A stretch of 45,796 nt of DNA, from assembly GCF_001544495.1 (NCBI RefSeq), contig NZ_FCNZ02000034.1, positions 1 to 45,796 of the forward strand, read 5' to 3'. Source of the stretch: Caballeronia telluris. GTDB taxonomy: Bacteria > Pseudomonadota > Gammaproteobacteria > Burkholderiales > Burkholderiaceae. Under the pieces are notes generated by a model. The model worked only from the letters and a program-made list of their open reading frames with translations, did not search any database and had not been told where the DNA came from. The position numbers and the translations under genes are program-made. Below, in pieces: positions 16,320-23,990 of this stretch. Numbering within the stretch: the stretch's first letter is position 1; each line of letters starts with the position of its first letter.

Positions 16320-17436
16320 CGGCATCGCGCGATCCGCTCGTCGCTTGCGTGCGCTCCGGTACGCCGGCGTCAGGATGGCTGCGGTCGCGGCTTGCGTTGC
16401 GTCGGTCGCGTGTGCCACGAAGCCGCTCGTTCCCTACTCGACCGATACGCCGCCGCTCGCGCTCGTAACGGCATCGCAGGCAGGCGTGCAGGACAAACGC
16501 GCTCGATTCCGCGAAATCTACTGCGCGGTTCTCGAAGCGCACGGTTCCGACCTCGCCGATCACCGCCCATGCGAGGACGCGCTGACACGCGTGGGCAACG
16601 AGCCCGCGGGCACGGGCGCGCCGGTCGATCTTGGGCCATCCGGGCGGCATCTCATTGCAGTCGTGGTGCCGGGCGTCGGCTACGATTGCTTCAAGCCGTG
16701 GCTGAACTCGCCGGGCACCGTCGTGACACAACTGCGGCAGTTCGGTTACGACGCGATCATGCTCGACGTCGAAGGGTTGTCGAGTTCGGCGAACAACGCA
16801 CGTCAGATCCGCGATGCCATATTGGCGATGCCGTTTTCCGGAAGCACATCGCGGCTTGTTCTGATCGGTTACTCGAAGGGGGCGCCGGACATCCTGGAAG
16901 CAGTGGTCGACTACCCCGAGATCCGCAGCCGCGTGGCGGCCGTGGTGAGCGCGGCCGGAGCGATCGGCGGCTCGCCGCTCGCCAACGACGCCGAACAATT
17001 CCAGGCGGACATGCTGCGATACTTTCCGGGCGCAACCTGCACGTCGGGAGACGGCGGCGCCGTGCAAAGCCTGCGACCGGCGACACGCCAGGCGTGGATG
17101 GCAAACAACCCGCTTCCACCCGACGTTCGCTACTACTCGCTCGTGACGTATCCGCAGCCCGAACGCATTTCTTCGATCCTCAAGTCGAGCTACGAGAAAC
17201 TCGCGCGCATCGACGCGCGCAACGACAGTCAAGTGATCTTCTATGACCAGATCGTGCCTGGGAGCACGCTCATGGGCTACGTCAACGCGGATCACTGGGC
17301 GCTTGCCGTGCCCATTGCCCGAACCCACGCGATGGTCGGTTCGCTCTTCGTCACACAGAACGAATATCCGCGCGAGGCGCTGACCGAAGCGGTCCTGCGC
17401 TTCATCGAAGAAGACCTCGCGACGTCCGGAAAGTGA
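16306..17436 (+). CDS. envelope alpha/beta hydrolase, probable lipoprotein
   Basis: A 376-residue protein with an N-terminal hydrophobic segment ending VASVACATK. C36 could be lipidated, although the -3 residue is Ser and the lipobox is weak. A serine hydrolase core follows: VVVPGVGYDC, the nucleophile elbow LIGYSKGAPD (S190), a candidate acid near D304/D314, and a histidine in NADHWALAVP (H330). It may act as a lipase, esterase or thioesterase in the periplasm. The gene overlaps the second LssY_C lipoprotein by 14 bases and completes a three-gene operon. Pairing of LssY_C lipoproteins with a hydrolase suggests joint work on envelope lipids or glycans; this is inference. Confidence 0.82.
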   Translation: MQASNGIARSARRLRALRYAGVRMAAVAACVASVACATKPLVPYSTDTPPLALVTASQAGVQDKRARFREIYCAVLEAHGSDLADHRPCEDALTRVGNEPAGTGAPVDLGPSGRHLIAVVVPGVGYDCFKPWLNSPGTVVTQLRQFGYDAIMLDVEGLSSSANNARQIRDAILAMPFSGSTSRLVLIGYSKGAPDILEAVVDYPEIRSRVAAVVSAAGAIGGSPLANDAEQFQADMLRYFPGATCTSGDGGAVQSLRPATRQAWMANNPLPPDVRYYSLVTYPQPERISSILKSSYEKLARIDARNDSQVIFYDQIVPGSTLMGYVNADHWALAVPIARTHAMVGSLFVTQNEYPREALTEAVLRFIEEDLATSGK

Positions 17437-17560
17437 AGCGCCGTGTCCGTATGAAAGCGCACGCTCGATGCCGAATCAGCGCCTTTTTCGACGTCTGTGC
17501 GAATCCGACACACGTGGCCGAACTCAGCAGAAGTTAGGCGAAAAACGCCTACGGAGAAGC

Positions 17561-17642
17561 GTTGCGCGGCGTCGCCAGCGGTTGCAAGATCGCCCGAAAC
17601 GATAAATAAAAACAGGTTCGTTGCGCGGCGTAAAAGCCGCGC
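17561..17642 (+). repeat. 12-bp direct repeat with hairpin in a 5' leader
   Basis: GTTGCGCGGCGT occurs twice, at 17561-17572 and 17620-17631, 59 bases apart. The second copy forms the left arm of a hairpin, GCGCGGC (17623-17629) pairing with GCCGCGC (17636-17642) around GTAAAA. A smaller hairpin TAGGCG-AAAAA-CGCCTA lies at 17535-17551. All are in the 243-base leader of the methyltransferase gene and could be regulatory. Confidence 0.4.
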
Positions 17643-17679
17643 CGTTCACCAAAAACAAACAATACGTGGGGACACTTCG

Positions 17680-18369
17680 ATGCGCGAAATTTCTTACGAA
17701 GAACAAACCGTCAAATCAGGAAATCCGCTCGCTCGCTTCGCTCATCGAACGCGCATGACCATGGCGATCGATCTCGTGACCAAACTGTGCGCGGCGAGCG
17801 GCACGGTTGTCGATTTCGGCGCCGGGCCGGGGCTCTTTCTACATACGCTTGGCGAAGCGCGCCACGACGTGACGCTCGTCGGTCACGACCCGTACATGGC
17901 GCCGACCTTCCCCGAAGTCAGGTACGCAGAATCGCTCGATTCGGTCGCGGCGCAGAGCGTGGACGTGCTGACCGCGCTGGAGGTCTGCGAGCATCTCTAT
18001 CCGAACGAACTCGAAGCCTTGCTCGACGACGCCGCGCGCATTCTCAAACCGGCGGGCGCGCTCGTCATCTCGGTGCCGATCATGTACGGGCTCGCGATCG
18101 CGCCGAAGGTGTCGAACTGGATGATCCGCAGCCGCTCGTTGAAGTCGGAATACACGCCGGGGGAACTGTTCAAGTCGATGGTCGGCATTCCGGTTTGCCG
18201 GCCGCAGAATCCGCGCACGACGCACAAGGGTTTTGATTTTCGCGAGCTGCGGGCGATCGTGAGCGAGCGGTTCTTGATCGAAGCGGTGCATCTGAGTCCT
18301 GTGCCGCATACGCCGTGGTGCCTTTCGTCGCAGTATTTCATGATCTGCCGGCCGCGCGCGAGATCCTGA
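17680..18369 (+). CDS. class I SAM-dependent methyltransferase
   Basis: A 229-residue protein with a type-11-like methyltransferase fold. Motif I is VVDFGAGPGLFL (residues 43-54). The acidic strand-2 region is VTLVGHDPY. Then come VDVLTALEVCEHLYP (motif II/post-motif) and the LKPAGALVISVP strand. The ATG at 17680 is chosen because the frame upstream crosses the hairpin-rich leader and lacks protein-like sequence; GTGGGGAC lies upstream. No transmembrane segment is seen. It stands alone before a convergent actP gene. The acceptor cannot be named; the overall layout resembles methyltransferases acting on small molecules or lipids. Confidence 0.88.
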   Translation: MREISYEEQTVKSGNPLARFAHRTRMTMAIDLVTKLCAASGTVVDFGAGPGLFLHTLGEARHDVTLVGHDPYMAPTFPEVRYAESLDSVAAQSVDVLTALEVCEHLYPNELEALLDDAARILKPAGALVISVPIMYGLAIAPKVSNWMIRSRSLKSEYTPGELFKSMVGIPVCRPQNPRTTHKGFDFRELRAIVSERFLIEAVHLSPVPHTPWCLSSQYFMICRPRARS

Positions 18370-18392
18370 CCCGTTCACTGCCCGCGCAGCGC

Positions 18393-18423
18393 GGTCACTT
18401 TCTTTGCCGCAAGGAAAGTGACC
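18393..18423. terminator. GGTCACTTTC/GAAAGTGACC hairpin, bidirectional terminator
   Basis: GGTCACTTTC (18393-18402) pairs perfectly with GAAAGTGACC (18414-18423). It lies between the convergent methyltransferase and actP genes. Very similar CACTTTCTTTGCCGC...AAAGAAAGTG elements are common in Burkholderia-group intergenic regions, where they look like dispersed repeats working as terminators. Here the family resemblance is from memory and the hairpin is seen directly. Confidence 0.65.
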
Positions 18424-18453
18424 GACCGAGGCAGCCTTAAGCGGGCAAGAACG

Positions 18454-20115
18454 TCAGTGCCCGGCGGATTCCACCGCGCCGATTCCGGTCTCCGACCGAA
18501 CCGTCTGCGCTTCGAAACCGGCCTTGTCGATGCGCGCCCTCGCCGACTTGTCCGTGATCGAAAACAGCCAGATGCCGAAGAAGCCCGCCGCCATCGAGAA
18601 CAGCGCGGGCGATGCGTACGGAAAAGGCGCGCTCGCGTAGTGGAACACGTCCACCCACACCGCTTTCGAGAGCAAGGTCAGGACCACGGCGGACAAGAGT
18701 CCCAGGAATCCGCCGACGGCGGCCCCTCGCGTCGTGCATCCCTTCCAGAGCACGGACATGAAGAGCACCGGAAAATTAGCCGACGCAGCCACCGCAAATG
18801 CAAGCGACACCATGAAGGCGATGTTCTGCTTCTCGAACACAATGCCGAGTACCACCGCCACGATGCCGAGCACGACCGTCGTCATGCGCGAGACGCGCAG
18901 TTCGCTTGCGCTCGATGCCTTGCCTTCCTTGAAGACGGTCGCATAGAGGTCATGCGACACGGCCGACGCGCCCGCGAGCGTCAGGCCGGCGACCACCGCG
19001 AGGATCGTCGCGAATGCCACGGCCGAAATGAAGCCGAGGAAGACGTTGCCACCCACGGCGCTCGCGAGATGCACGGCCGCCATGTTCGCGCCGCCCAGCA
19101 ACTTGCCGCCGCCATCCTTGAAGACCGGATTCGTGCCGACCAGCACGATCGCGCCGAAGCCGATGATGAAGGTCAGGATATAGAAATAGCCGATCCACGT
19201 CGTCGCCCAGAATACCGACTTGCGCGCTTCCTTGGCATTCGGCACGGTGAAGAAGCGCATCAGGATGTGCGGCAGGCCGGCGGTGCCGAACATCAGCGCG
19301 ATGCCGAACGAGATCGCCGAAATGGGGTCCTTGATGAAATTGCCGGGCGACATGATCGAGTCTTTCTTCTCGTGCACCTCGACTGCCTTGGCGAACAGCG
19401 CTTCGGGACTGAAGCCGAACTGTGCGAGCACCATGAACGCCATGAACGTGGCGCCGGCGAGCAGCAGACACGCCTTGATGATCTGCACCCAGGTCGTTGC
19501 GGTCATGCCGCCGAAGAGCACGTACACCATCATCAGCGCGCCCACGATCACCACCGCGATCCAGTACTCCAACCCGAAGAGCAGCTTGATGAGCTGACCG
19601 GCGCCGACCATCTGCGCGATCAGATAGAAGGCGACGACCACCAGCGTGCCCGAAGCGGCGAACGCGCGGATCGGCGCCTGCTTGAAGCGGTACGCGGCGA
19701 CGTCGGCAAAGGTGAAACGTCCGAGGTTGCGCAGCCGCTCGGCCATCAGGAACGTGATGATGGGCCAGCCGACGAGAAAGCCGATGGAGTAGATGAGGCC
19801 GTCGTACCCGTTCGCGTAGACCGCGGCGGAGATGCCGAGGAAGGACGCTGCCGACATGAAGTCGCCGGCAATGGCGAGGCCGTTCTGAAAGCCCGTGATG
19901 CCTCCGCCGCCGGTATAGAACGCGGCGGCCGATTTGGTCTTCTTCGCTGCCCACTTGGTGATGAACAGCGTCGCGATGACGAATACGATGAACATGCCGA
20001 TGGCGGTCCAGTTCGTCGCTTGCCGGACGGTCTGGCCGAGATCGCCACCGGCGGCGAAGACCGTTCCCGATAGCGCGAAGAGGCTGGCCGCTGTGAAGAG
20101 ACGTTGGAAATTCAT
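18454..20115 (-). CDS. actP: cation/acetate symporter ActP
   Basis: The 553-residue product is a sodium:solute symporter family protein. It has an N-terminal signal-like segment (MNFQRLFTAASLFALSGTVFA) and about 13 transmembrane helices. Typical ActP stretches include the early FYTGGGGITGFQNGLAIAGDFMSAASFLG, FGTAGLPHILMRFFTVP and LTLAGASAVSHDLYA. It imports acetate and related short monocarboxylates with a cation. The start at 20115 is chosen because it begins the signal segment and overlaps the stop of the upstream DUF485 gene by 4 bases, the standard yjcH-actP arrangement. No acetyl-CoA synthetase gene is adjacent in this window. Length agrees with E. coli ActP (549). Confidence 0.95.
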   Translation of the reverse strand: MNFQRLFTAASLFALSGTVFAAGGDLGQTVRQATNWTAIGMFIVFVIATLFITKWAAKKTKSAAAFYTGGGGITGFQNGLAIAGDFMSAASFLGISAAVYANGYDGLIYSIGFLVGWPIITFLMAERLRNLGRFTFADVAAYRFKQAPIRAFAASGTLVVVAFYLIAQMVGAGQLIKLLFGLEYWIAVVIVGALMMVYVLFGGMTATTWVQIIKACLLLAGATFMAFMVLAQFGFSPEALFAKAVEVHEKKDSIMSPGNFIKDPISAISFGIALMFGTAGLPHILMRFFTVPNAKEARKSVFWATTWIGYFYILTFIIGFGAIVLVGTNPVFKDGGGKLLGGANMAAVHLASAVGGNVFLGFISAVAFATILAVVAGLTLAGASAVSHDLYATVFKEGKASSASELRVSRMTTVVLGIVAVVLGIVFEKQNIAFMVSLAFAVAASANFPVLFMSVLWKGCTTRGAAVGGFLGLLSAVVLTLLSKAVWVDVFHYASAPFPYASPALFSMAAGFFGIWLFSITDKSARARIDKAGFEAQTVRSETGIGAVESAGH

Positions 20116-20417
20116 GCGACCTCCTGCTTGATCTGCTCGGTGAGTTCGTCGTAGGTCCGGTTGGCGTGACGCACATACAGACCGGTAATCACCACCGTGA
20201 ATAGGATAACGAACAAACCGATCGGAATGCCGAGCGTCATGACGCCGTGGCCGGTACGCGTGGCGAGAAATTCCTTGTTGAACTCGATCAGCAGCACGTA
20301 TCCGTAGTAGACGACGAGGACCGCCGCGGTCAGCGTCCATCCGAGCCGCGAGCGATCCCTGACCAGTTTCGAATACTGGCGGACATTCTTGATTCTGCGC
20401 ACTTCATCTTCGATCAT
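20112..20417 (-). CDS. yjcH: DUF485 inner-membrane protein (YjcH)
   Basis: A 101-residue protein with two transmembrane helices (WTLTAAVLVVYYGYVLLIEF and GIPIGLFVILFTVVITGLYV) separated by a short loop with FLATRTG. It has a charged N-terminus (RRIKNVRQYSKLVRDRSRLG) and a coiled C-terminal tail. This is the DUF485 pattern, nearly always found directly before actP, as here with a 4-base overlap. It is thought to assist or accompany the symporter, but its molecular role is not established. AGGAGACAAGG precedes the start. Confidence 0.95.
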   Translation of the reverse strand: MIEDEVRRIKNVRQYSKLVRDRSRLGWTLTAAVLVVYYGYVLLIEFNKEFLATRTGHGVMTLGIPIGLFVILFTVVITGLYVRHANRTYDELTEQIKQEVA

Positions 20418-20491
20418 CCTTGTCTCCTTTCATTCTCACGCGAGGCCCATACGTCGCTCGACGATGGCCGGGATCCATCCTCGCGCGGGGA

Positions 20492-20629
20492 ATGTTGACG
20501 AAGTCCCGCACCAGAATTTTCACCCTCAGCTTATGGGCCTGCGCTTACCTGTTTCTTACGGAGACCATCGAATTGTTGCGGGGTATACGCGGAGTGCGAA
20601 CGGTCGATCGGCTGCGCGCGGAACGCTAG
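20492..20629 (+). CDS. possible small membrane protein
   Basis: A 45-residue frame starts with ATG at 20492 after GCGGGGA. The product has one hydrophobic stretch (IFTLSLWACAYLFLTETIELL) followed by a basic tail. It lies in the gap between divergently placed yjcH and the end of the DUF4142 gene, where no other gene competes. It could be a real small membrane protein or chance; codon pattern alone does not decide. Confidence 0.22.
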   Translation: MLTKSRTRIFTLSLWACAYLFLTETIELLRGIRGVRTVDRLRAER

Positions 20630-20650
20630 GCCGAGCGATGCTTGATGAGC

Positions 20651-21190
20651 CTATCGACCGATTTCCGGAGAGCCAATTGCGTACTTCAGTCGCCGGGCCT
20701 GGTCGAGGTGAAAAATGAAAGACGGCCGGGCCCGAACCAGAAGCATCTTGAGATCGGCGCTGGTCGTCGTCCGGATGAAGGCGTCGGTGGCATTGACCAG
20801 CCGGCCAAGCGAGTCGACCTCGCGATCGAGGTACGCTGCGTCGAAGCCACGCGCGTCGACTGCGTTGAGTCTCACGAGGTCGTCATTGCTTTCTTGGGTG
20901 AGCGCGTCGCTCGTGGTACTTCGTTGCAGGCTGGCCGCGAGTCTCTGCGTCAGTGCGACGATCTCCTGATTGACCTGGCCGTGCTCGGCGACGATCCGGC
21001 TTGCGAACGCCTGCACGCTTCTCGACCGGGTACTGCGCAACGCCGACTCGCCTGCTGCGATCTCCCCCTGGTTCGCCACGAAGACGACGCCCGCGATCTG
21101 TGCATCGGACAGACGTTCCGCCTGTGCAAACGCATGACTCGTCCCTACGAGAAGAAAGAGCAGCACTGTGGCAGTGCGTTTGACGTTCAT
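20651..21190 (-). CDS. DUF4142 exported protein
   Basis: The 179-residue product has a signal peptide (MNVKRTATVLLFLLVGTSHAFAQ) and a helical body of the DUF4142 type: LSDAQIAGVVFVANQGEIAAGESAL, VQAFASRIVAEHGQVNQEI, and a terminal YLDREVDSLGRLVNA. These ferritin-like four-helix exported proteins are common in soil proteobacteria and have no proven function. The start at 21190 is used because it begins the signal peptide and has GGAG-TCGAGG upstream; the frame extends 24 codons further without protein-like features. It lies 106 bases downstream of the DarT-like gene, same strand. Confidence 0.87.
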   Translation of the reverse strand: MNVKRTATVLLFLLVGTSHAFAQAERLSDAQIAGVVFVANQGEIAAGESALRSTRSRSVQAFASRIVAEHGQVNQEIVALTQRLAASLQRSTTSDALTQESNDDLVRLNAVDARGFDAAYLDREVDSLGRLVNATDAFIRTTTSADLKMLLVRARPSFIFHLDQARRLKYAIGSPEIGR

Positions 21191-21296
21191 CCTCGACTCC
21201 GTGTCGGGCCGCTTGCGCATGATGAGACCCATGCGGCGTCCGTCGTGTTTGAGGCTTTCCAATTTACCTCAAAACCGGTCCTGGGTATCTTTCTGG

Positions 21297-22424
21297 TCAG
21301 TTGCTCCATTTGCGCGCGTAGCCGCGCGAAGCAAACGGACCGGTATTCCGGTCGAAGACCGCGCATCGCCGGTCGCCGACTAAATGAGCGCAAGCGGTCT
21401 GAACTTCCTGGCTATCGAAGGCAATGCCTTCGATGAACCGAGGCTCGATGGTGTCGAAGACGAGCACTTCCGCCTGTGGGTCCGTCGGATCGAAATCCAT
21501 CAGCTTCTGCTCTTGCCGCGTCGGGAGATCGTCGACCGGATCGAACATGCTGCGAAACGCGCTCGCGTCCATGAGGCCTGGAAGCGGCAGTGCGCGGACT
21601 CGATGGTCGGAAGCGTTGCGTTGACAGAATCCACAGCTTTTCATCCAGAGTATGGCGGGATCGATGAGCAGGACCACCCACTCTTCTTCCGGATCCCTCT
21701 GCCGATAGCTGTAGAACATTCTATGGTTCGGAAACGCAATCGAAACGGAGATCGCGTCAGGGCGGCCATCCAGACGGAACGCGTCGTTGACGCGCGGCCT
21801 GATGCCCGCATCCTGCGCTTTCTCGATCGATCGCAATCCATGCTCGAGGATGGATTCGAGATTACAGGCGCGCGTGAAATGTGCAAGCAGCGGCACCTGC
21901 AAGTGGATCGCCGTATCCTCGATCTCGCGCCGCTCCTCGCTGCGTGGCGATGGGTCTGCCTGCGTGAACGCACGATCCGCGAGGTTCGTGGGCAAAGGAT
22001 GAATCAATGTCTGGACGGCGGGCGATTCGAACCTGAAGTCGATCCGCGAGGGTGCATAGGAAGGCGGCTGGTCGAGCGCAGCATTCGCGCCCTCCTCGAT
22101 CACCGGCGCCCCATTCGACACCAACGATTCCCCATAGATGCGCTGCGACGGATCGAATCGAGTGGACGCTGCATCGGCCCGCGCTTCGACATCGCCATCG
22201 CGCGCACCGGATGTTCCCTTCTCCGCGGTGGATTCGCGCGGCTTGATCAGGGCGAATGTCATCCAGATGACGAGCAACTGGAGAATGATCAGAGGCGGCC
22301 AGAACAGATTCACTACCGTCAGAACGGTCCAGATCAGGCAAACCGCCTGCAAACGCTTTGGCGCCAGAATTCGAGTCAGGATCAACGTCCCGATGATAGT
22401 CAGCTGGTACAGCAATATCGGCAC
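21297..22424 (-). CDS. membrane-anchored DarT-like (DUF4433) ADP-ribosyltransferase
   Basis: A 375-residue protein. Residues 3-60 are strongly hydrophobic and probably form two transmembrane helices. Residues 62-170 are a charged, low-order linker. Residues 176-350 resemble DarT, the toxin that ADP-ribosylates thymidine in single-stranded DNA: LAHFTRACNLESILEHGL (180-197), ND at 213-214, R217, SVSIAFPNHRMFYSYR (226-241), EEWVVLLIDPAILW, and DPQAEVLV with E319 in the place of the catalytic glutamate. No DarG macrodomain antitoxin gene is adjacent on either side. The region is visibly less GC-rich than its neighbours, consistent with transfer. The upstream stretch to the next gene is 246 bases. 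Family assignment is from motif resemblance; activity and membrane anchoring are predictions. Confidence 0.7.
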   Translation of the reverse strand: MPILLYQLTIIGTLILTRILAPKRLQAVCLIWTVLTVVNLFWPPLIILQLLVIWMTFALIKPRESTAEKGTSGARDGDVEARADAASTRFDPSQRIYGESLVSNGAPVIEEGANAALDQPPSYAPSRIDFRFESPAVQTLIHPLPTNLADRAFTQADPSPRSEERREIEDTAIHLQVPLLAHFTRACNLESILEHGLRSIEKAQDAGIRPRVNDAFRLDGRPDAISVSIAFPNHRMFYSYRQRDPEEEWVVLLIDPAILWMKSCGFCQRNASDHRVRALPLPGLMDASAFRSMFDPVDDLPTRQEQKLMDFDPTDPQAEVLVFDTIEPRFIEGIAFDSQEVQTACAHLVGDRRCAVFDRNTGPFASRGYARKWSN

Positions 22425-22670
22425 GTTTCACTCCGAAAAAGGTGCGATCGTTTTTGTTCTGGAGCCTTTCCGAGTATTCAGGCCGCCCCCGCATGACACG
22501 CGCGAGCGATCCACATGTCATTAACGGCGGCGCACGAGATTTCTTGATCGCGTTTTCAAGGCGGCGCGCTCACTCATTCGAAGAGGTATCCATGCCAATG
22601 ATTTGATTATTTTTACGCCCGCAAATACCATGTCTTCATCGACCATTCGACACGCACCGGGCGCACCAAA

Positions 22671-23288
22671 ATGCACATCGCCATTGTCACCTTTGAAGGC
22701 TTCAACGAACTCGATTCGTTCATCGCGCTCGGCATCCTCAACCGCATCAAAAAGCCGGGCTGGCGCGTGTCGATCGCGACGCCGCAGACGCGCGTCAAGT
22801 CGATGAACGGCGTGGTGATCGAAGGACACATGTCGCTGCGCGAGGCCAATGCGGCGGATGCGGTCATCGTGGGCAGCGGGATGCTGACACGCGAGGTCGT
22901 CGCCGATGAAGCGCTGATGGCGCAGATGCAGTTCGACCCGGCGCGTCAACTGCTGGGCGCGCAGTGCTCGGGCACGCTCGTGCTGGCGAAGCTGGGGCTG
23001 CTCGGCGGCGTGCCCGCATGCACCGACCTGACGACGAAACCGTGGGTCGAGGAAGCAGGCGTCGCCGTGCTGAACCAGCCGTTCTTTGCGAGGGATAACG
23101 TCGCGACCGCCGGTGGCTGCCTTGCGTCGCAGTACCTTGCGTCGTGGATCATCGCGCGCTTCGAGGGCGTCGAGGCGGCCGCGAGTGCCCTGCACTACGT
23201 GGCGCCCGTCGCCGAGAAGGAAGACTATGTTTCGCGCGCGATGCGTCATATCGCGCCGTATTTGCAGCTAGCGGCCGCGCCGATCTGA
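22671..23288 (+). CDS. DJ-1/PfpI family protein
   Basis: A 205-residue protein of the DJ-1/PfpI/ThiJ fold. The start MHIAIVTFEGFNELDSF includes the conserved acidic residue (E13). The nucleophile elbow is LLGAQCSGTLVLAKLGLL with C99, and a later NVATAGGCLASQYLASWII segment is typical of the glutamine-amidotransferase-like group without a fused AraC domain. Such proteins act as glyoxalases, isonitrile hydratases or stress chaperones; the exact role cannot be chosen. No signal peptide is present. It stands alone, divergent from the DarT-like gene. Confidence 0.9.
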   Translation: MHIAIVTFEGFNELDSFIALGILNRIKKPGWRVSIATPQTRVKSMNGVVIEGHMSLREANAADAVIVGSGMLTREVVADEALMAQMQFDPARQLLGAQCSGTLVLAKLGLLGGVPACTDLTTKPWVEEAGVAVLNQPFFARDNVATAGGCLASQYLASWIIARFEGVEAAASALHYVAPVAEKEDYVSRAMRHIAPYLQLAAAPI

Positions 23289-23305
23289 GAAAGATCGACC
23301 GCCAT

Positions 23306-23587
23306 TCAGCCCCCGCGGTACATCGCGTCGATGCTGTCGCTCGGGGCGCGTCGGCCGGATTGCGAACGGCCCGCTTCGTCGCCGCCAACGCCACCGCTCA
23401 TCCCGTCGACCGCGCTTCCCTGACCTTCCTTCATGGCCTTAGTGTGAGCGGTCTGGGCGTGGTGCGTTACTGGCAGTCCGGTGCATCCGCGACTCGTGGA
23501 TCCTTGAACATGACTGCCGGCAAAGCAGGGAACGGCCAACGATGCGGCACTTGCGACTAACAAAACGGCGACGGATTTCGTTTTCAT
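23306..23587 (-). CDS. small exported protein of unknown function
   Basis: A 93-residue product with a signal peptide (MKTKSVAVLLVASAASLAVPCFA). The mature part is Gly/Ser/Thr-rich with a histidine pair (VTHHAQTAHTK) and no recognised domain. The ATG at 23587 is chosen for the signal peptide and the upstream TTGGAGTCGTC. It is convergent with the DJ-1 gene, 17 bases apart. Similar small exported low-complexity proteins are common in Burkholderia but I cannot assign a family. Confidence 0.6.
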   Translation of the reverse strand: MKTKSVAVLLVASAASLAVPCFAGSHVQGSTSRGCTGLPVTHHAQTAHTKAMKEGQGSAVDGMSGGVGGDEAGRSQSGRRAPSDSIDAMYRGG

Positions 23588-23990
23588 GACGACTCCAATA
23601 AACATGTCGACGATTCGCATGCACCGGGGTCCGATCCATTGCGCAGCGCCCGCTGCTGTCAATGCAGAGGCTGTGCCAATCTGCGGCCTTCCCCCTTCGA
23701 CGCGATCCTAACTGGTTGAAAAAAAACAATATCGCGGCCGACCACGACGACATTCCCGCCGACGCCAGCGACCCAGCCTGTCGGCGCGCGGACAACACTT
23801 TTCGACCCCACTGTATGCGATGACCCGACACGATCGAATGGCGGAATTCGACTGAACGACGGCCGGACTTCTGTCAGGCCGCCCACAGAACGCAGGCCCG
23901 CTCTTATGCACAATCCAGGCAATATGCCGGCGTTGCCCGGCGCATCGATGCCACTCGACGGCACAAAGCCAAAGCGAATCGGGAGAAGCA
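23588..23990. other. 403-base intergenic region between divergent genes
   Basis: No convincing gene is present. For the minus-strand small gene there is a perfect -35 TTGACA (plus-strand TGTCAA at 23657-23662), but the matching -10 is poor. An A8 run lies at 23719-23726. For the GT9 gene, GGGAGAAGC sits directly before the ATG at 23991. A short frame from 23906 runs into the GT9 gene in another frame and is not supported. Confidence 0.5.

Noticed and set aside
18418..20073. Plus-strand frame opposite actP
   Set aside because: Product is a low-complexity Arg/His/Glu-rich chain; ActP is strongly supported on the other strand.
21297..23288. Complete DarTG toxin-antitoxin pair
   Set aside because: The adjacent genes are DUF4142 and DJ-1 proteins; no macrodomain motif was seen.
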